Shown here piece after piece: positions 41,255-52,796 of a DNA stretch of 64,000 bases; the stretch's first letter is position 1; the number at the start of each line of letters is the position of its first letter. The DNA is taken from assembly GCA_033032865.1 (NCBI GenBank), contig JAWHQI010000239.1, positions 1,832,001 to 1,896,000 of the forward strand, read 5' to 3'. The notes below the pieces were generated by a model. It had not been told where the DNA came from, ran no database searches, and saw only the letters and a program-made list of their open reading frames with translations. The translations under genes and the position numbers were made by a program. This DNA comes from Dactylorhiza incarnata (taxonomy: Eukaryota; Streptophyta; Magnoliopsida; Asparagales; Orchidaceae).

Positions 41255-42694
41255 CTAGCAGATTGAGTCTCCATCTATCATTCCAAGTTGATTTATAAAG
41301 AAGATATGCTTCTTTTCATCCAATGGCTTGGTGAAAATATCAGCTCTTTGTAAATCAGTAGGAATAAATTGTAGGCAAATTTTAATTTTATCTACATTAT
41401 CCCTAAGGAAGTGGTGCCTAATTTCTATGTGTTTAGTCCTACTATGGAGAACTGGATTTTGTGCTATAGAAATTGCACTAGTATTGTCACAAAATATAGT
41501 TGAATTATTTAACTTGACTCCATAGTCTAGAAGTTTATTTTGTATCCACAATATCTGTGAGCAGCAACTGCCAGCAGCTATATATTCAGCTTCAGCTGTT
41601 GATGTTGACACAGATGTTTGTTTCTTACAAAACCAAGACACAAGCCTATCACCAAGGAACTGGCAAGTCCCTGATGTGCTTTTCCTGTCTACTCTGCATC
41701 CAGCATAATCTGAATCTGAGAATCCAGTTAATTCAAATTCAGATGCTGTTGGATACCAAAGTCCTAGATTAGGGCAACCCTTTATATATCTCAAAATCCT
41801 TTTTAGCAAAATTAAGTGAGATTCCTTGGGGTTAACTTGAAACCTAGCACAAATACAAGTAGCAAACATTATGTCAGGCCTACTTGCTGTTAAATAGAGT
41901 AATGAGCCAACAATTGCTCTATATACTTTTGAATCAACAGGTTTCCCTGATTCATCATTATCAACAACAGCATTTGAGGGCATGGGTGTTTTCATGATGG
42001 AAGAATCTGACATACCAAATCTTTTCACTAATTCCTTAGCATACTTAGATTGGGATATGAAGATTCCATTTGAAGATTGCTTCACTTGGAGACCAAGGAA
42101 GTATGATAACTCACCCATACTACTCATTTCAAATTTAGATTGCATTAGATTTGAAAATCTTTTGCACAAATTTGAATCAGTAGATCCAAAAATAATATCA
42201 TCTACATATATTTGAACTAGCAGAGTTTTATTTTTATGTATCCTGAAAAATAAGGTTTTATCTATTAAACCCCTACAGAAATTGTTTTCCAAAAGAAAAC
42301 TAGCTAAAGTTTCATACCATGCTCTGGGAGCTTGTTTGAGACCATAGAGAGCTTTCTTAAGCTTAAATACAAAAGAGGGTTGAGTTGGAGAGAGGAAACC
42401 TGGGGGTTGTTCCACATATACTTCTTCTTTGATTTCTCCATTCAAGAAAGCACTCTTTACATCCATTTGATATACCTTGAACTTTTTGTATGCAGCAAAT
42501 GCAAGAAATATTCTGATTGCTTCAAGTCTTGCAATAGGAGCAAAGGTTTGATCATAATCAATCCCTTCTTCCTGTGAATATCCTTGGGCTACTAGTCTTG
42601 CTTTATTTCTTACAATGTTGCCTTGTTCATCTAGTTTGTTCCTGAAGACCCATTTGGTGCCAATCACTGGATGGTCTTTTGGTCTAGGAACCAA
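41255..42694 (-). CDS. Co-2 reverse transcriptase and RNase H (intact frame)
   Basis: A 479-residue uninterrupted part of the Pol polyprotein. [16 protein letters not shown] at the start, [11 protein letters not shown] at 76-86, [14 protein letters not shown], catalytic YVDD at 163-166, YFLGLQVKQ. RNase [50 protein letters not shown] and [12 protein letters not shown], ending ...DGDSIC with a stop. All catalytic residues I can identify are present. It copies the genomic RNA in the cytoplasmic particle. The first residue listed is not a natural start; the frame is separated from integrase by a stop at about 42714. Confidence 0.95.
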   Translation of the reverse strand: MVPRPKDHPVIGTKWVFRNKLDEQGNIVRNKARLVAQGYSQEEGIDYDQTFAPIARLEAIRIFLAFAAYKKFKVYQMDVKSAFLNGEIKEEVYVEQPPGFLSPTQPSFVFKLKKALYGLKQAPRAWYETLASFLLENNFCRGLIDKTLFFRIHKNKTLLVQIYVDDIIFGSTDSNLCKRFSNLMQSKFEMSSMGELSYFLGLQVKQSSNGIFISQSKYAKELVKRFGMSDSSIMKTPMPSNAVVDNDESGKPVDSKVYRAIVGSLLYLTASRPDIMFATCICARFQVNPKESHLILLKRILRYIKGCPNLGLWYPTASEFELTGFSDSDYAGCRVDRKSTSGTCQFLGDRLVSWFCKKQTSVSTSTAEAEYIAAGSCCSQILWIQNKLLDYGVKLNNSTIFCDNTSAISIAQNPVLHSRTKHIEIRHHFLRDNVDKIKICLQFIPTDLQRADIFTKPLDEKKHIFFINQLGMIDGDSIC

Positions 42695-42712
42695 ATCCCA
42701 TACTTTGTTTGT

Positions 42713-44057
42713 CTAAAACTGATTGAGTTCCTCTTGCATAGCAATGATCCAGTTGGGATCTTGTTCTGCATCTTTTATAGTTTGAGGTTCAATCTGGGAG
42801 AGAAAGCATGTGTGCATCAAGTTCTGATGTACTTGATTCCTTGTTTGCACACCTGCTGAAATATCACCAATTATTTGTGATATTGGATGATCTCTAACTA
42901 TGATGTGGTCAACAGTTGGAGTTGGTTCAGTAATAATTTCCATTTGGGGAATTTTTCGGCTGCTATATTCTGTGGAGGATTATCTGTTGTTATCTGTTCT
43001 GAACTTTCAGTAAAATCTAGGAGATTTTCTTCTTCACTCTCCTCAGCATTCTGCTGTTCAGGATTCAGAATTCCTTCTTTATGTAGAGCTAATTGATCTA
43101 GCTGCTCACATAATATAGGTACCTGCAGATTTTCTATGGTAGAAGAAATCTTCTCCTTGTAAAACATGTTAGTCTCATCAAAAGTAACATGCATAGATTC
43201 TTCTATCTTGAGGGTAGATTTATTATAAATCCTATATGCTTTGCTGGTTATTGAATATCCTAAGAAAATTCCTTCATCTGATTTTGGGTCAAATTTTCTA
43301 AGGTATTTCTTATCATTATTGTGAATGAAACATCTACACCCAAATGATCTAAAATAGCTAACCTTAGGTTTCTTCCCTTTAAGTAATTCATAAGGAGTCT
43401 TTCCCTTAAGCTTGTGTATCAAACTTCTATTCAGAACATAATTTGCTGTGCTGACAGCCTCTGCCTAAAAGGATAGGGGCAAATTAGCATCTGCAAGCAA
43501 TGTTCTTGCTGATTCAATTAGAGTTCTATTTTTCCTTTCAACTACCCCATTTTGTTGAGGAGTTCTAGGAGATGAGAAACAATGCCTGATACCTTCCATC
43601 TCACAGAATTCTTGCATAAGAAGAGACTCAAACTCACTGCCATGATCACTTCTGATCAATGCAACTTCAGTAGAGTACTCAATCTTTATGCTCTTAAGAA
43701 AGTCTGTAAGAACTTTAAAGTTATCTGACTTTTCTCTCAAAAAGAACACCCAAGTGAATCTAGAGAAGTCATCCACAATAACTAGAGAGTAAGACTTCCC
43801 CCTAAACTCTTTGTTGCTATAGGTCCAAAAAGGTCCATATGTAGCAAATATAAGATTCTAGGTGAATCACTTTTAGATAATGATTTAAAGCTGTTTTTAG
43901 TTTGCTTGCCTAGTTGACATGCCCTACACAAACCTTCTTTCTTATATGATCCCAAGGGTAAACCTCTAACAAGTTTGTCCTTAGATAGTTTAGCAATGGT
44001 CCTAAGGTTTACATGTCCTTCTCTTATGCCAAAGATCACTAGATTTACTTGTATCAC
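42713..44057 (-). pseudogene. Co-2 integrase
   Basis: Order: pre-integrase zinc domain (SDLWHKR at about 44030, FGIREGHVNLRTIAKLS, CRACQLGKQTKNSF), core with HMDLFGPIATKSLGG, RSDHGSEFE and FSSPRTPQQNGVVERKNRTL (the D,D,E region), and a C-terminal part (YRIYNKSTLKIEESMHVTFD). Frame changes occur near 44000 and 43780. A stop replaces Trp in the FWAEAV block at about 43467, and another is before RT. All three catalytic acidic positions appear present. Confidence 0.88.
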
Positions 44058-44409
44058 TAAATAAACAGACTTCTGTAGTAGATGAATTGAAATTTACTAA
44101 GTATATATTACCTTGTCTAATGCCTGATAAAATAGTAATACCATCAGTAGATTTAATAAGGCATTTCAATTTATTAAAGGTTACCTGATACCCTTCATCA
44201 CATAATTGACTTATGCTGATGAGGTTATGCTTCAGTCCCTTTACATAGGCTACCTCTTTGAAGGTGACTTCTCCAACTTTGACTTTTCCATAGCCTTTGA
44301 TCTGTCCACAGTTGGAGTCTCCAAATATAACTTTTGGTCCAAGCTTTGCCTTGAAGCTGTTCAGGTTTGACTTGTTCCCTATCATATGTTTTGAACAGCC
44401 ACTGTCCAA
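44002..44409 (-). CDS. Co-2 aspartic protease and start of pre-integrase domain
   Basis: Begins WYLDSGCSKHMIGNKSN, the copia protease active site (DSG), followed by KVIFGDSNCGQIKGYGKV and GLKHNLISISQLCDEGYQV. It ends in the SDLWHKR motif that opens the integrase region. The catalytic Asp is intact. Its frame differs from that of gag, so expression needs frameshifting, or splicing of the 50-nt candidate intron at 44446-44495. Confidence 0.88.
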   Translation of the reverse strand: MDSGCSKHMIGNKSNLNSFKAKLGPKVIFGDSNCGQIKGYGKVKVGEVTFKEVAYVKGLKHNLISISQLCDEGYQVTFNKLKCLIKSTDGITILSGIRQGNIYLVNFNSSTTEVCLFSDTSKSSDLWHKRRTCKP

Positions 44410-44445
44410 ATACCATTTTTCACTTGTTCTTGGACAGCTGTGTAC

Positions 44446-44495
44446 CTGAAAAAAACAAAGACAAAATAAATCTATTTGTTCCTGACCCAGATTAC
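44446..44495 (-). other. Candidate 50-nt mini-intron joining gag and pol
   Basis: Donor CCCAAG|GTAATCT and acceptor TTTGTTTTTTTCAG|GTACA on the minus strand bracket 50 nt that contain the gag stop codon. Removal would put gag (...TKRPK) in frame with protease (VHSCPRTSEKWYLDSG). 50 nt is shorter than most plant introns; ribosomal frameshifting is the alternative. Confidence 0.35.
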
Positions 44496-46522
44496 CTTGG
44501 GTCTTTTTGTATTTCCACAGAAATCTGAAATAAACGACATTTCAGGCTGATCCATATAGCCTTTGGGATGATATCTCCTTGGAGGTATTGTCCACTCAGT
44601 AAAAGGATTTTTAGTGTGTTTAGAATTAGAATTCCTGAAATTCTTTGTATAGTGTTTGTTCGACAGATTTGAGTAAATTTGTCGATTGCCGTTCGACGAA
44701 TGTGCTTGATTTCGTCGAACAGTGTCTATGTAATTACTATACTGAGCATCTGTTTTCAGTTTTCGTCGATCGCCGTTCGACAGATTGAAATCTTTTTGTC
44801 GAGCTTCGTTCGACGAATTCTTCTGAATTCTTTTATTCTCTACAAGCTTGCTTGAAACATCTTTATTCACTTCTACAGCCTCTTTGCTCTTAGTAGAATT
44901 GAATATCACTGGAGTAGAGAGGATGTTTTTCTTAAGAAGGTATGGATCACTTGATGATGCACCCAAACCCAGCTTGCTATTAAATCTAGCATTCACTGTT
45001 CTTGTGATGTCCATCAGCTTAACACTACTGCCATTGAGGAATTCTTCATATTCCTTAGCTTTAGATAACTTGTTCTCAATGAGAATAATGTGTTCTCTAG
45101 AGGCAGTTAAATCTCTCTTAAGATTAAAATTTTCTGCAACCAGTTGATTCATTTCAGCCAGCTGATTTCTGAGAGAGATTATCTCTTTCTCAGATTTGAT
45201 TAAATCTAAGCAAAGACCTTTGAATTCATCTTTGAATTCACTAGAATTGAAATCAAAACTAGATATTACTTGGTCTGCATTATCTTCTGCTTCTGATTCT
45301 GATTCTTCTTCATCAGAATTGTTTGCTGAGGCATTGATTGCCATCATGCAGAAGTTCTTATCTTCTTCATAGCATTCATCATCACTGGATGAAGAAGCAT
45401 TTCCTGACTCACTGTCTGAGTCATAAATGGCCATTAGACATTGGTCATTTTCCTTTGATTTTCTTCATCATCATCAGATGAGCTGGATGATGATTCAAAT
45501 TCAGTGTCACTCCAGGATTCTACTATAAATCCTCTTCCCTTCTTTTTGTGCTTGTGGGAGGAAGACATGCTGGAGCTTCTCTTTTCTTCTTTATCCTTTT
45601 TCTTATCTTTCTTTTGCTTCTCTAGACATTCTGTCAAGTAGTGTCCAGATTTCCTGCAACCAAAACAAATAACTTCCTTAGGAGTTGATTTGTCATACCT
45701 TTGTTTATCTCTTGATCTGGATTCTTTCCTTCTGAAATCATTCTTAGCCATTTTGTAGAATCTTCTGGCTATGAGGCTCATGAGTTCATCATCTTTTGGA
45801 GCCTTTTCTTCTTCTACATCAGCTGCCTTGAAAGCTATGCTCTTCTCTTTCTTTGGTGCTGGAGATGAAATGGATGCTTCAGCTTCCCTGGACTTGATGA
45901 GCTACTCATAAGATTTGAGCTTGCCCAACAATGTTTCAGTGGTGATCTCATTGAGACTTCTGGCTTCCTTCATTGGCCAGATCCTTGAATCCGAAGTGCT
46001 AGGGAAACACATTAGGATCTTGTCATTAATCTCTGTTAATGAGATTTCCTTGTCCAGAGTCCTGAGTTCACTTATAATTACACTTAACCTAGTGTACATG
46101 TCTGCAACTGATTCTTCATCACCTTTCTTGAAGTTCTCATACAGAGAGATCAGGTGTGATCTTCTGTCTTTCCTTTCATCAGCAGAACCTGCAACAATTG
46201 CAGTTAGGGTATTCCATATATCTCTTGCTGACGTGCACTCAACAACTTTTTGGAATATATCATCTAACATGGTTTGTGCCAATATATTCATTGCTTTGGC
46301 ATCTGCATTCTTGTATTTCCTCAATGGATCTATGTGTCCTGGAGGAGGTACAGCATTGGTTGATGATTGTTCTTGTGCTGGTGGAGGTCCTGTCAAAATA
46401 GAATTATATATATCCTCATCAATAGAATTCATGTAAACCCTAATCCTTGCTTTCCACAGTGCAAACTTACTAAGATTACACATAGGAGGTCTTGTGCTTG
46501 AGTATTCCTTGTTTTGTGCCAT
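44472..46522 (-). pseudogene. Co-2 Gag
   Basis: ATG 46522 (MAQNKEYSSTRPPMCNLSKF) matches Co-1 Gag. The capsid part runs to LGKLKSYE at about 45902, where CAG has become TAG. The frame continues with zinc knuckle CFGCRKSGHYLTEC at about 45665-45620, then a frameshift near 45440 and the acidic linker (SDSESGNASSSSDDE), coiled coil (LCLDLIKSEKEIISLRNQL) and a C-terminal part encoded across a GTCGA cluster. It ends KRPKVIWVRNK. It would be functional but for one stop and one frameshift. Confidence 0.88.
44655..44815. repeat. TTCGACGAA-type cluster inside Co-2 gag
   Basis: Motifs TGTTCGACAGAT, TTGTCGATTGCCGTTCGACG, TTTCGTCGAACAG, TTCGTCGATCGCCGTTCGAC and GAGCTTCGTTCGACGAAT in 160 bp. In the gag frame they encode repeated SSN.xRQ...NLSN-like peptides, so the motif is tolerated in coding sequence. 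Confidence 0.8.
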
Positions 46523-46636
46523 GAGTTTTAAACAGAAAATAGATAAAGAGAAACTCTAAATTAAATTAAGATCTAATTGATCTTTGTGATCCAGATGTTA
46601 GTCTGTAAGTGAGATCAACCTAGCTCTGATACCAAT

Positions 46637-48084
46637 TGAAAGTGGAGGTTAGATCTTAAGTTACTCTAGAGGGGGGGGGGGGGTGAATAGAGTATTAAAA
46701 ACTTTTTCTTAGTTTTTATATCGGAATTAAAATAGTATTATATATAAGTGTAAGCAGTGTGAGAATTATATAAACAGAAAAATTAAGTAAATGAAATCAC
46801 ACAACAAAAAGCATAAGCACAGAAAATAACCAAACACAGAGGACACAAGGAGCTATAGTAGTTCCCCAATGAATCTGGGTACGTCTACTCTTCTACCACC
46901 CTTGGTAGGAATCCACTAGGATTTTTGATCAGGTGCCCTCACACCAAGGGATTTTTGTTCAGGTGTCCACACACCACAGAGCTTTTGTTCAGGTGCTCAA
47001 AACCAACTAGATTTTTTGATCAGGTGTCTTGCCACCAAGGAGGTACACTTTTGAAGGGAGTATTAACCCTGTACAAGAGAGGTAAGAAAGAGTTTATAGT
47101 GTTCTTCTCTGTCAAGATGCTGAGAGAAGACTCTAGTGGATGTTGTTGTAAAGCTCCCCCTGTCTGATTGAAGTATTTGACAGAAGATGGAGAAGCTTTC
47201 TCTTGAAAACTAAGATCTCCTATAGCAGATTGATCTGGAAGAACAGGTTCTTCAGATTGCTTGTTGCTCTTTTAGAAGATCTGAATTTGCAGCAGATTCT
47301 GAGAGAATGCTCTTGAGGAAGATGTTCTCAGAAGAAATTTTGTGCTGCTTGTGGAAGAAGAAGAAGAGAAAAAAAATACTTGCTAAGAGGTCTGTATCTC
47401 TTTCTTCTTTTTATGCTGTATATATCCTTTGTATTCTGTAATAGAAATGATGTTTGAATTCTGTCGACTGATTCATATATGTCCAAAAAAAACTGTCTTT
47501 AATGTATTCTATATTTGTGAATAGAATAATCAGTCTTTAAGACATTCTTGGAATAACAACAAAACTCAAACGACTCTGGCAGGTCCTTTAATTCCTTGGT
47601 CGTGAAAAGATTCCTTTTCATTAAATGTCAACGGCTATTGCTGTCTTGGAAAAAGGAAAGAAGGGAATATATTAACTGAGTTTAATATCCTTCCTTATCT
47701 GTCAGAATACGTCCAAAGATATTAAATAGATCCGTTATAGTCGTCGTTTTGCTGTTAGGATAAATAGAATGTAGCTGATAACAAATCTGGGCTTCAATAA
47801 ATGATCTGTCGAGCGCTGGCTATAATCTGTCGAGCGCCGTCCAGAAGATGTTGAACGCTGGCTGGAAACTGTCGAGCGCTGGCAACAAAAACTGTCGAAC
47901 ACTGGGAGCCATCTGTCGAGCACTGCTAGCCATTTTTTGACCGCTGGGAACCTTTGATTTTATCTTAAGTTCAAGCTAATTTATCAGCCTAAAGACTGGA
48001 CCCTTAAACTATACAATGGGGTCAACTGATCCTAATCAGTACATAGTGATCCTAGCCCAAAACAGTAAAAGGGTTGCTCCAACA
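46637..48084 (-). repeat. Co-2 5' LTR (1448 bp) with primer site
   Basis: Complete. Ends are TGTTGGAGCAACCC (48084, minus) and CCACTTTCA (46637). Primer site TGGTATCAGAG (minus) is at 46624-46634. TATA-like is at 47417-47427. A motif cluster with CTGTCGAGCGCTGG units is at 47800-47945. A G-run of about 15 is at 46669. Four copies of a 33-bp repeat (TTTTTG(A/T)TCAGGTG core) lie at 46918-47040. Confidence 0.92.
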
Positions 48085-48670
48085 GGATGTCTCTTTCATC
48101 ACGGAGGACGGGTGATATTGCTATAAAATGATGCCTTTCGGCCTCAAGAACACAGGGGTCACTTTACCAACGGATGATGGACCGGGTCTTCCGAGAACAA
48201 AAGGGTAGAAACCTGGAGGTCTATGTGGATGACCTCATGGTGAAAAGTCTATACCTTGAGTCACACCTCAGTGAACTTAAAGAAACCTTCGGGACATTGA
48301 GAAAATTTAAGATGAAGATCAACCCCCAGAAGTATGTCTTCAGGGGCTAACTGGGGAATGTTCCTAAGCCATTTTCTCACTCCAGCGGGAGTGGAGCCTA
48401 ATCCTGACAAAGTTAAGGCCATTATTGAGTTGGGTTCACCGAGGAATGCGAAGGAGGTTTAGCGCCTCACAGGTAAGTTGGTCGGACTCAGTAGGTTCCT
48501 CTCCAAGGCAGGGGAGAAGTGTGCCCCTTTCTTTAAGGTACTGCGGGGGAACCAAAAGTTTGAGTGGACCCCCAAATGTGAAAGAGCCTTTCTAGCGATG
48601 AAAGAGTAATTGACCCAAGCTCCTTTGCTGCAAGGGCCGAGATAGGGAGAGAACTTATCCCTATATCTGG
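48085..48670 (+). pseudogene. C reverse transcriptase C-terminal part, copy 1
   Basis: Resumes after Co-2 with MMPFGLKN, then (shifted) QRMMDRVFREQKGRNLEVYV and DDLMVKS, so the catalytic YVDD is kept; then SHLSELKETFGTLRKF and TPAGVEPNPDKVKAI. Frameshifts occur at about 48160 and 48350 and stops at about 48462 and 48607. Confidence 0.82.
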
Positions 48671-49002
48671 GGGCAGGACCTGAGGCGGTGAGTTCAGTGC
48701 TGGTCCAGGAAGAAGGCAGGAGGCAAATCCCAATCTACTATGTTAGCCGAGTACTGAGGAAGGCGGAGCTTTGGTACCCCATCCTGGAGAAGTTGTCCTT
48801 CGCCTTGGTGGTGTCAGCCCGGAAGCTTCGGCCTTATTTCCAAGCACATCTGATCAAGGTGGTGACCGACCACCCCCTTCACAACATCATGGAAGGGGTA
48901 GAGCACTCGGGAAGATTGGCTAAGTGGTTGGTGGAGCTATAGGAATTCGATATTTTGTATGTGCCCAGGTTGTCCGTAAAGGCCCAAGCATTGGCTGACT
49001 TC
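48671..49002 (+). pseudogene. C RNase H (ancestral gypsy domain), copy 1
   Basis: AVSSVLVQEEGRRQIPIYYV, SRVLRKAELWYPILEKLSFA, LVVSARKLRPYFQAHLIKVV, TDHPLHNIM. A stop after WLVEL at 48942 precedes the tether to the second RNase H. In the Tat lineage this domain is usually degenerate and replaced in function by the next one. Confidence 0.78.
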
Positions 49003-49320
49003 GTGGCGGACTATGTAAATGAGGTGGAAGAGTCTGAGCTACCTAGCTCGGTGGCCTGGAGGATGTTTTTGGATGGGGCCTCGGGAAAGTATTCCTTTAG
49101 AGGAGGGGTGGTTTTGGTAAGCCCCCAAGGAAAGAGGATCGAGCAGGCAATAAATATTCATTTTCCCCTAACCAACAACCAGGCCGAGTATGAGGCAGTG
49201 GTGGCGGGCCTGCGGCTGGCCCTAGAGTTGGGAGTGCAAGACGTGGAGGTCTCGACAGACTCCATGGTGGTGTCTTGCCAGGTTAGGGGAGAGTTCGAGG
49301 TAAAGGAGTTGACCCTTTAG
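49003..49320 (+). pseudogene. C second, archaeal-type RNase H (aRNH), copy 1
   Basis: WRMFLDGASGKYSFRGGVVL (first catalytic Asp), TNNQAEYEAVVAGLRLALEL (catalytic Glu) and VEVSTDSMVVSCQVRGEFEV (second Asp) form the aRNH signature. Its presence after the gypsy RNase H is diagnostic of the Tat lineage. A stop follows at 49318-49320. The same domain is at 57690-58060 in copy 2. Confidence 0.85.
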
Positions 49321-49487
49321 TGATACTTGGAAAAGGTCAATGGACTCATAGGGCAGTTCTAGACCTTCTCAATCTGTCATGTGCCAAGGGAGGAGAGTGT
49401 CGTGGCGGACCTCCTAGCCATGTTTGGTCCCAGGGCAGGGGGATGGTGTCGAACCTCTTCTGACCATCCATCGAAGAGGGGGAGCTG

Positions 49488-50760
49488 ATGGAGGTGGACC
49501 AGCGGGCATCATGGAAGGACCCCATCATCACTTTCCTGACATCAGGAGAGTTCCCCGAGGGGGACGTGGATAAGCAATGTTTCAGTTATAAATCGGCATA
49601 TTATTCATTGCATGCAAGAGGACTGTACAGTAAAACACTCTCGGGGCTCCTAGCCCAATGTGTGGCGGAAGAGGAAGTCCCGAGGGTCCTGGAAGAGTTC
49701 CACTCGGGAAAGTGCTGAAGCCACTCCAGGAACCGAACCTTGGATGGGAGAGTGCTAAGGCAAGGCTACTTTTGGCCTACCCTCAGCAAGGATGCAGCTG
49801 AGTTCGCAAGGAAGTGTTCAAAGTGCCAGTTGTTCGCTCCTCTCCAGCTCTTGCCAGCCCAAAGGCTTCGGTCCATCACAGCCCCTGGCCCTTTGCAATA
49901 TGGCGGTTGGACTTGGTGGGTCCTTTCCCGCAAGAAAGTGGTCAAAGAAGGTTCCTGTTGGTAATGATCGATTATTTCTCCAAGTGGCTGGAGGTGAAGG
50001 CGCTGGCCAAGGTAACCTCTCAAGTAGTTAGAAATTTCATATGGGGGAGATCATTTGAAGGCATGGGCTCCCATTAGCCATAGTTACAGACAATGGGCCA
50101 CTGTTTTCCAGCGACAAATTCATCAGCTTCTGCACCCATCTTGGCATAGACCTTCGGTTTGCGTCAGTCCACCACCCGAGGAGCAATGGGCAAGTGGAGG
50201 CGGCAAACAAGATTATCATGAACTTGCTGAAGAAGAAGGTCGAGAACCTCCGGGGGAACTGGGTCGAGCAGTTACCCTCGGTCCTCTGGGCCCTGAGAAC
50301 CACTCTAAACACGACCACGGGGGAGACTCCATCCAAGCTCTCCCACGGGTCCGAGGCCGTCCTCCCAATAGAGTTCAATGTGAAATCTCCCAGGGTGGTC
50401 GCCGCGGACAAGGGGTAAGAAGAATGGATGGAGGAGAATGGGGACGAATAAAGGCTATCTCTAGACCTTGTGGAAGAGCTCCGGGACTTAGCTACCATCC
50501 GGCAAGAAGAGGTCAAGTGTGGGATGGCTCGGTAATTCGACAAGCATATTCGAATAAAACAGTTCGAGAAAGGGGACCTAGTAGTGAAGAAGGTTGACGC
50601 GGCCGGGAGGGGAGCCACGGTAGGAAAGCTCAATCCCAACTGGGAGGGACCGTATATTGTAGACGAGGTGCTCAGGTCAGGAGGGTACCAACTCTAAGAT
50701 GTGGATGGGGTGCTCCTCGGCCTGGCCAGGAGCGGGGATGAATTGAAATGGTTCTATCCT
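49488..50760 (+). pseudogene. C integrase, copy 1
   Basis: A zinc-binding region (FHSGKC, then VLRQGYFWPTLSKDAAEFAR and KCSKCQLFAP) and a core with WRLDLVGPFPQ, VMIDYFSKWLEVKAL, FASVHHPRSNGQVEAANKII (Glu) and PSVLWALRTTLNTTTGETPS, plus a C-terminal NWEGPYIVDEVL block ending at about 50761. Several frameshifts and stops break it. Copy 2 is cut off by E before this domain. Confidence 0.83.
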
Positions 50761-50849
50761 TGAAGCTTTTTGTAGTTGATTTTTTATATGTTTGACTCTC
50801 CATATATTGGTTCTAAATTTTTTTTCTAAGCAGGAATCCTCAAGTGTTT

Positions 50850-51471
50850 CATGGTGGAGTGCCCCAGATCGATTTCCATGTCGGGCTCTCATAGACGGTT
50901 GGTCAGGTTGATCTCTAGAGAGGCTGGCAAGGTAACAAGTTTTTGTACTGGAGTGCCCCAGCTTGATTCCGCTGCCGGGCTCTCATTGATGGTGGGTCGG
51001 GTTGATCTCTGGAGAGGCTGGCAAGGTAACAAGTTTTTGTGCTGGAGTGCCCCAGATTGATTACGCTGTCGGGCTCTCATAGACGGTGGGTCAGGTTGAT
51101 CTCTGGAGAGGATGGCAAGGTAACAAGTTTTTGTGATGGAGTGCCCCAGATCGATTCCGCTACCGGGCTCTCACAAACGGTGGGTCAGGTTGATCTCTGG
51201 AGAGGCGGGCAAGGTAACAAGTTTTTTTGTTGGAGTGCACCAAATCAAATCCGCTGCCGGGCTCTCATAGACAGTGGGTCAGGTTGATCTCTAGAGAGGC
51301 TGGCAAGGTAACAAGTTATTGTGCTGGAGTGCCCCAGATCGATTCCACTATCGGTCTCTCATAGACGGTGGGTCCGGTTGATCTGTGGAGAGGCTGGCAA
51401 GGTAACAAGTTTCTGTGCTAGAGTGCCCCAGATCGATTCTGCTGTTGGGCTCTCATAGAAGGTGGGTCAGG
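50850..51471 (+). repeat. C 3' UTR tandem array, about 94-bp unit, 6.6 copies
   Basis: Units start near GGAGTGCCCCAGATCGATTC and contain GGGCTCTCATAGACGGTGGG, TCAGGTTGATCTCTGGAGAG and GGCTGGCAAGGTAACAAGTT. Copies start at about 50856, 50950, 51045, 51139, 51231, 51327 and 51422. Tandem repeats between pol and the 3' LTR are typical of Tat elements and can seed satellites. The array ends at the duplication junction. Confidence 0.9.
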
Positions 51472-52747
51472 TAATATTGTTTTTATTTGTCAAATTTCCA
51501 TGATGATTTCGTAAAACATTGTTTATAGGAAATTTGTGAACACTTAATTTTATGTTGGGAGAAACATGATTTTGTAAATAATGGTGATTTTGACTTTGAT
51601 TTACAAATACTTTGTGTTTCTTACTCCCATTATTTGTCTTGGTTAACATATTCATATTCATATTCAACATGCTTTTAGGTATTTCTTATAATTGTGAATT
51701 TTTATTTATAAATTTCATAAGCAAGCTGATTTTTATTTTTAATTCATCATTCTTAATTTTTAAATTATGTCTAGCTTTATTATAAGCAATAGTGCTATTT
51801 TTAAGAATGGAAACAATTGAATCAATATGATTTTGAAAGTTATTTCTATATTCATCAAATGTTTCATCCATCTCTTTAATTTCAATTATATAGTCTTTAC
51901 ACTTAGCACAATCATTTTCCAAAGATGAATTTTCTAAACATAATCTTTCATTTTGTTCTTTTACAAAAGTAACTTCCTTTTCAAGTACTTTGTATTTTTC
52001 TTTTAATTCATTATAATCACTACAAGGTGTGGATTCTTCAAATGAAGAGCATAATGGAGATTCAAACACTTTATTTTTGGATTCCACATTCACATTTGCT
52101 TTCAAATTTTTATTTTCTAAACGTAGTTTTGCATTAGCCTTTTTTAATTTCTTAATCTTACGTTTAGCAGTTTGTAGCAATTGTAATGTAGAAATATAAG
52201 TACAAAATATAGAATTTGATTTCCTTACATTGCTATCGGAAGAGGCAAGATTTGAACATATAGTTCTTTTGACATCGTTTTGGCACTCCTCTTCCAAAGT
52301 TAAGTTTTCTTCTTCTCTTTCACTTGATGTGTACTCCATGGGTCCATTATAAGAGGAGCTTTCTTGAACATTTGTGCAATCGTGTATGTTCTCCAAGTCT
52401 TGCGTTTGTTCCACACCTGCAAAAGGAAAATCATACATTTCTTCAAGAAATTTCCATACTTTGTATGCACTAGAAAAACAATATAATAATTTGAAGATAT
52501 CTTGGGATAAAGCACATAAAATATAATTCATAGCTTTTGCATTTAGGTGACGCTCTTATTTATTTGATTCGTCTGCTGGTCTTGTTATTGTTATATCCCA
52601 AGCGTTGATATCTAATGTTTTAATAAATCTTTCCATTAACAATTTCCACCCTTTATAATTTCTTCCTTCGAATAAAGGTGGTGCATGAGATTTTTTTTCT
52701 TCATAAAAATTTCCCCCACTAATAGATGCGAGATCATGAGATGCCAT
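51472..52747 (-). pseudogene. D2 Gag, C-terminus missing
   Basis: MASHDLASISGGNFYEEKKS from ATG 52747. A nonsense codon after DESNK at about 52556 (Lys to stop) precedes the long frame 52531-51686 with the same coiled coils as D1. The D1 frameshift at 32522 is absent here, and the D1 counterpart of this stop is open, so the two genes decayed separately. Coding ends at 51472, before the IWVPK terminus. Confidence 0.82.
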
Positions 52748-52796
52748 TATTTCCGATTGTTAAGCCGATTTGGAATAACCTACCTCTGATACCACT

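Larger units (their letters stand above)
36651..48084 (-). mobile_element. Co-2: Sirevirus-like Ty1/copia element, nearly complete
   Basis: 11.4 kb. On the minus strand: 5' LTR (48084-46637), primer site, gag (46522-44472), protease (44409-44002), integrase (to 42713), RT-RNase H (42694-41255), env-like region (40901-38251), polypurine tract, 3' LTR (38047-36651). LTRs are nearly identical, so it is young. The 3' LTR lacks its last 50 or so bp, together with about 80 bp of adjacent host. Breaks are a nonsense codon and frameshift in gag, a stop in integrase, and several breaks in the env-like ORF. Confidence 0.93.
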
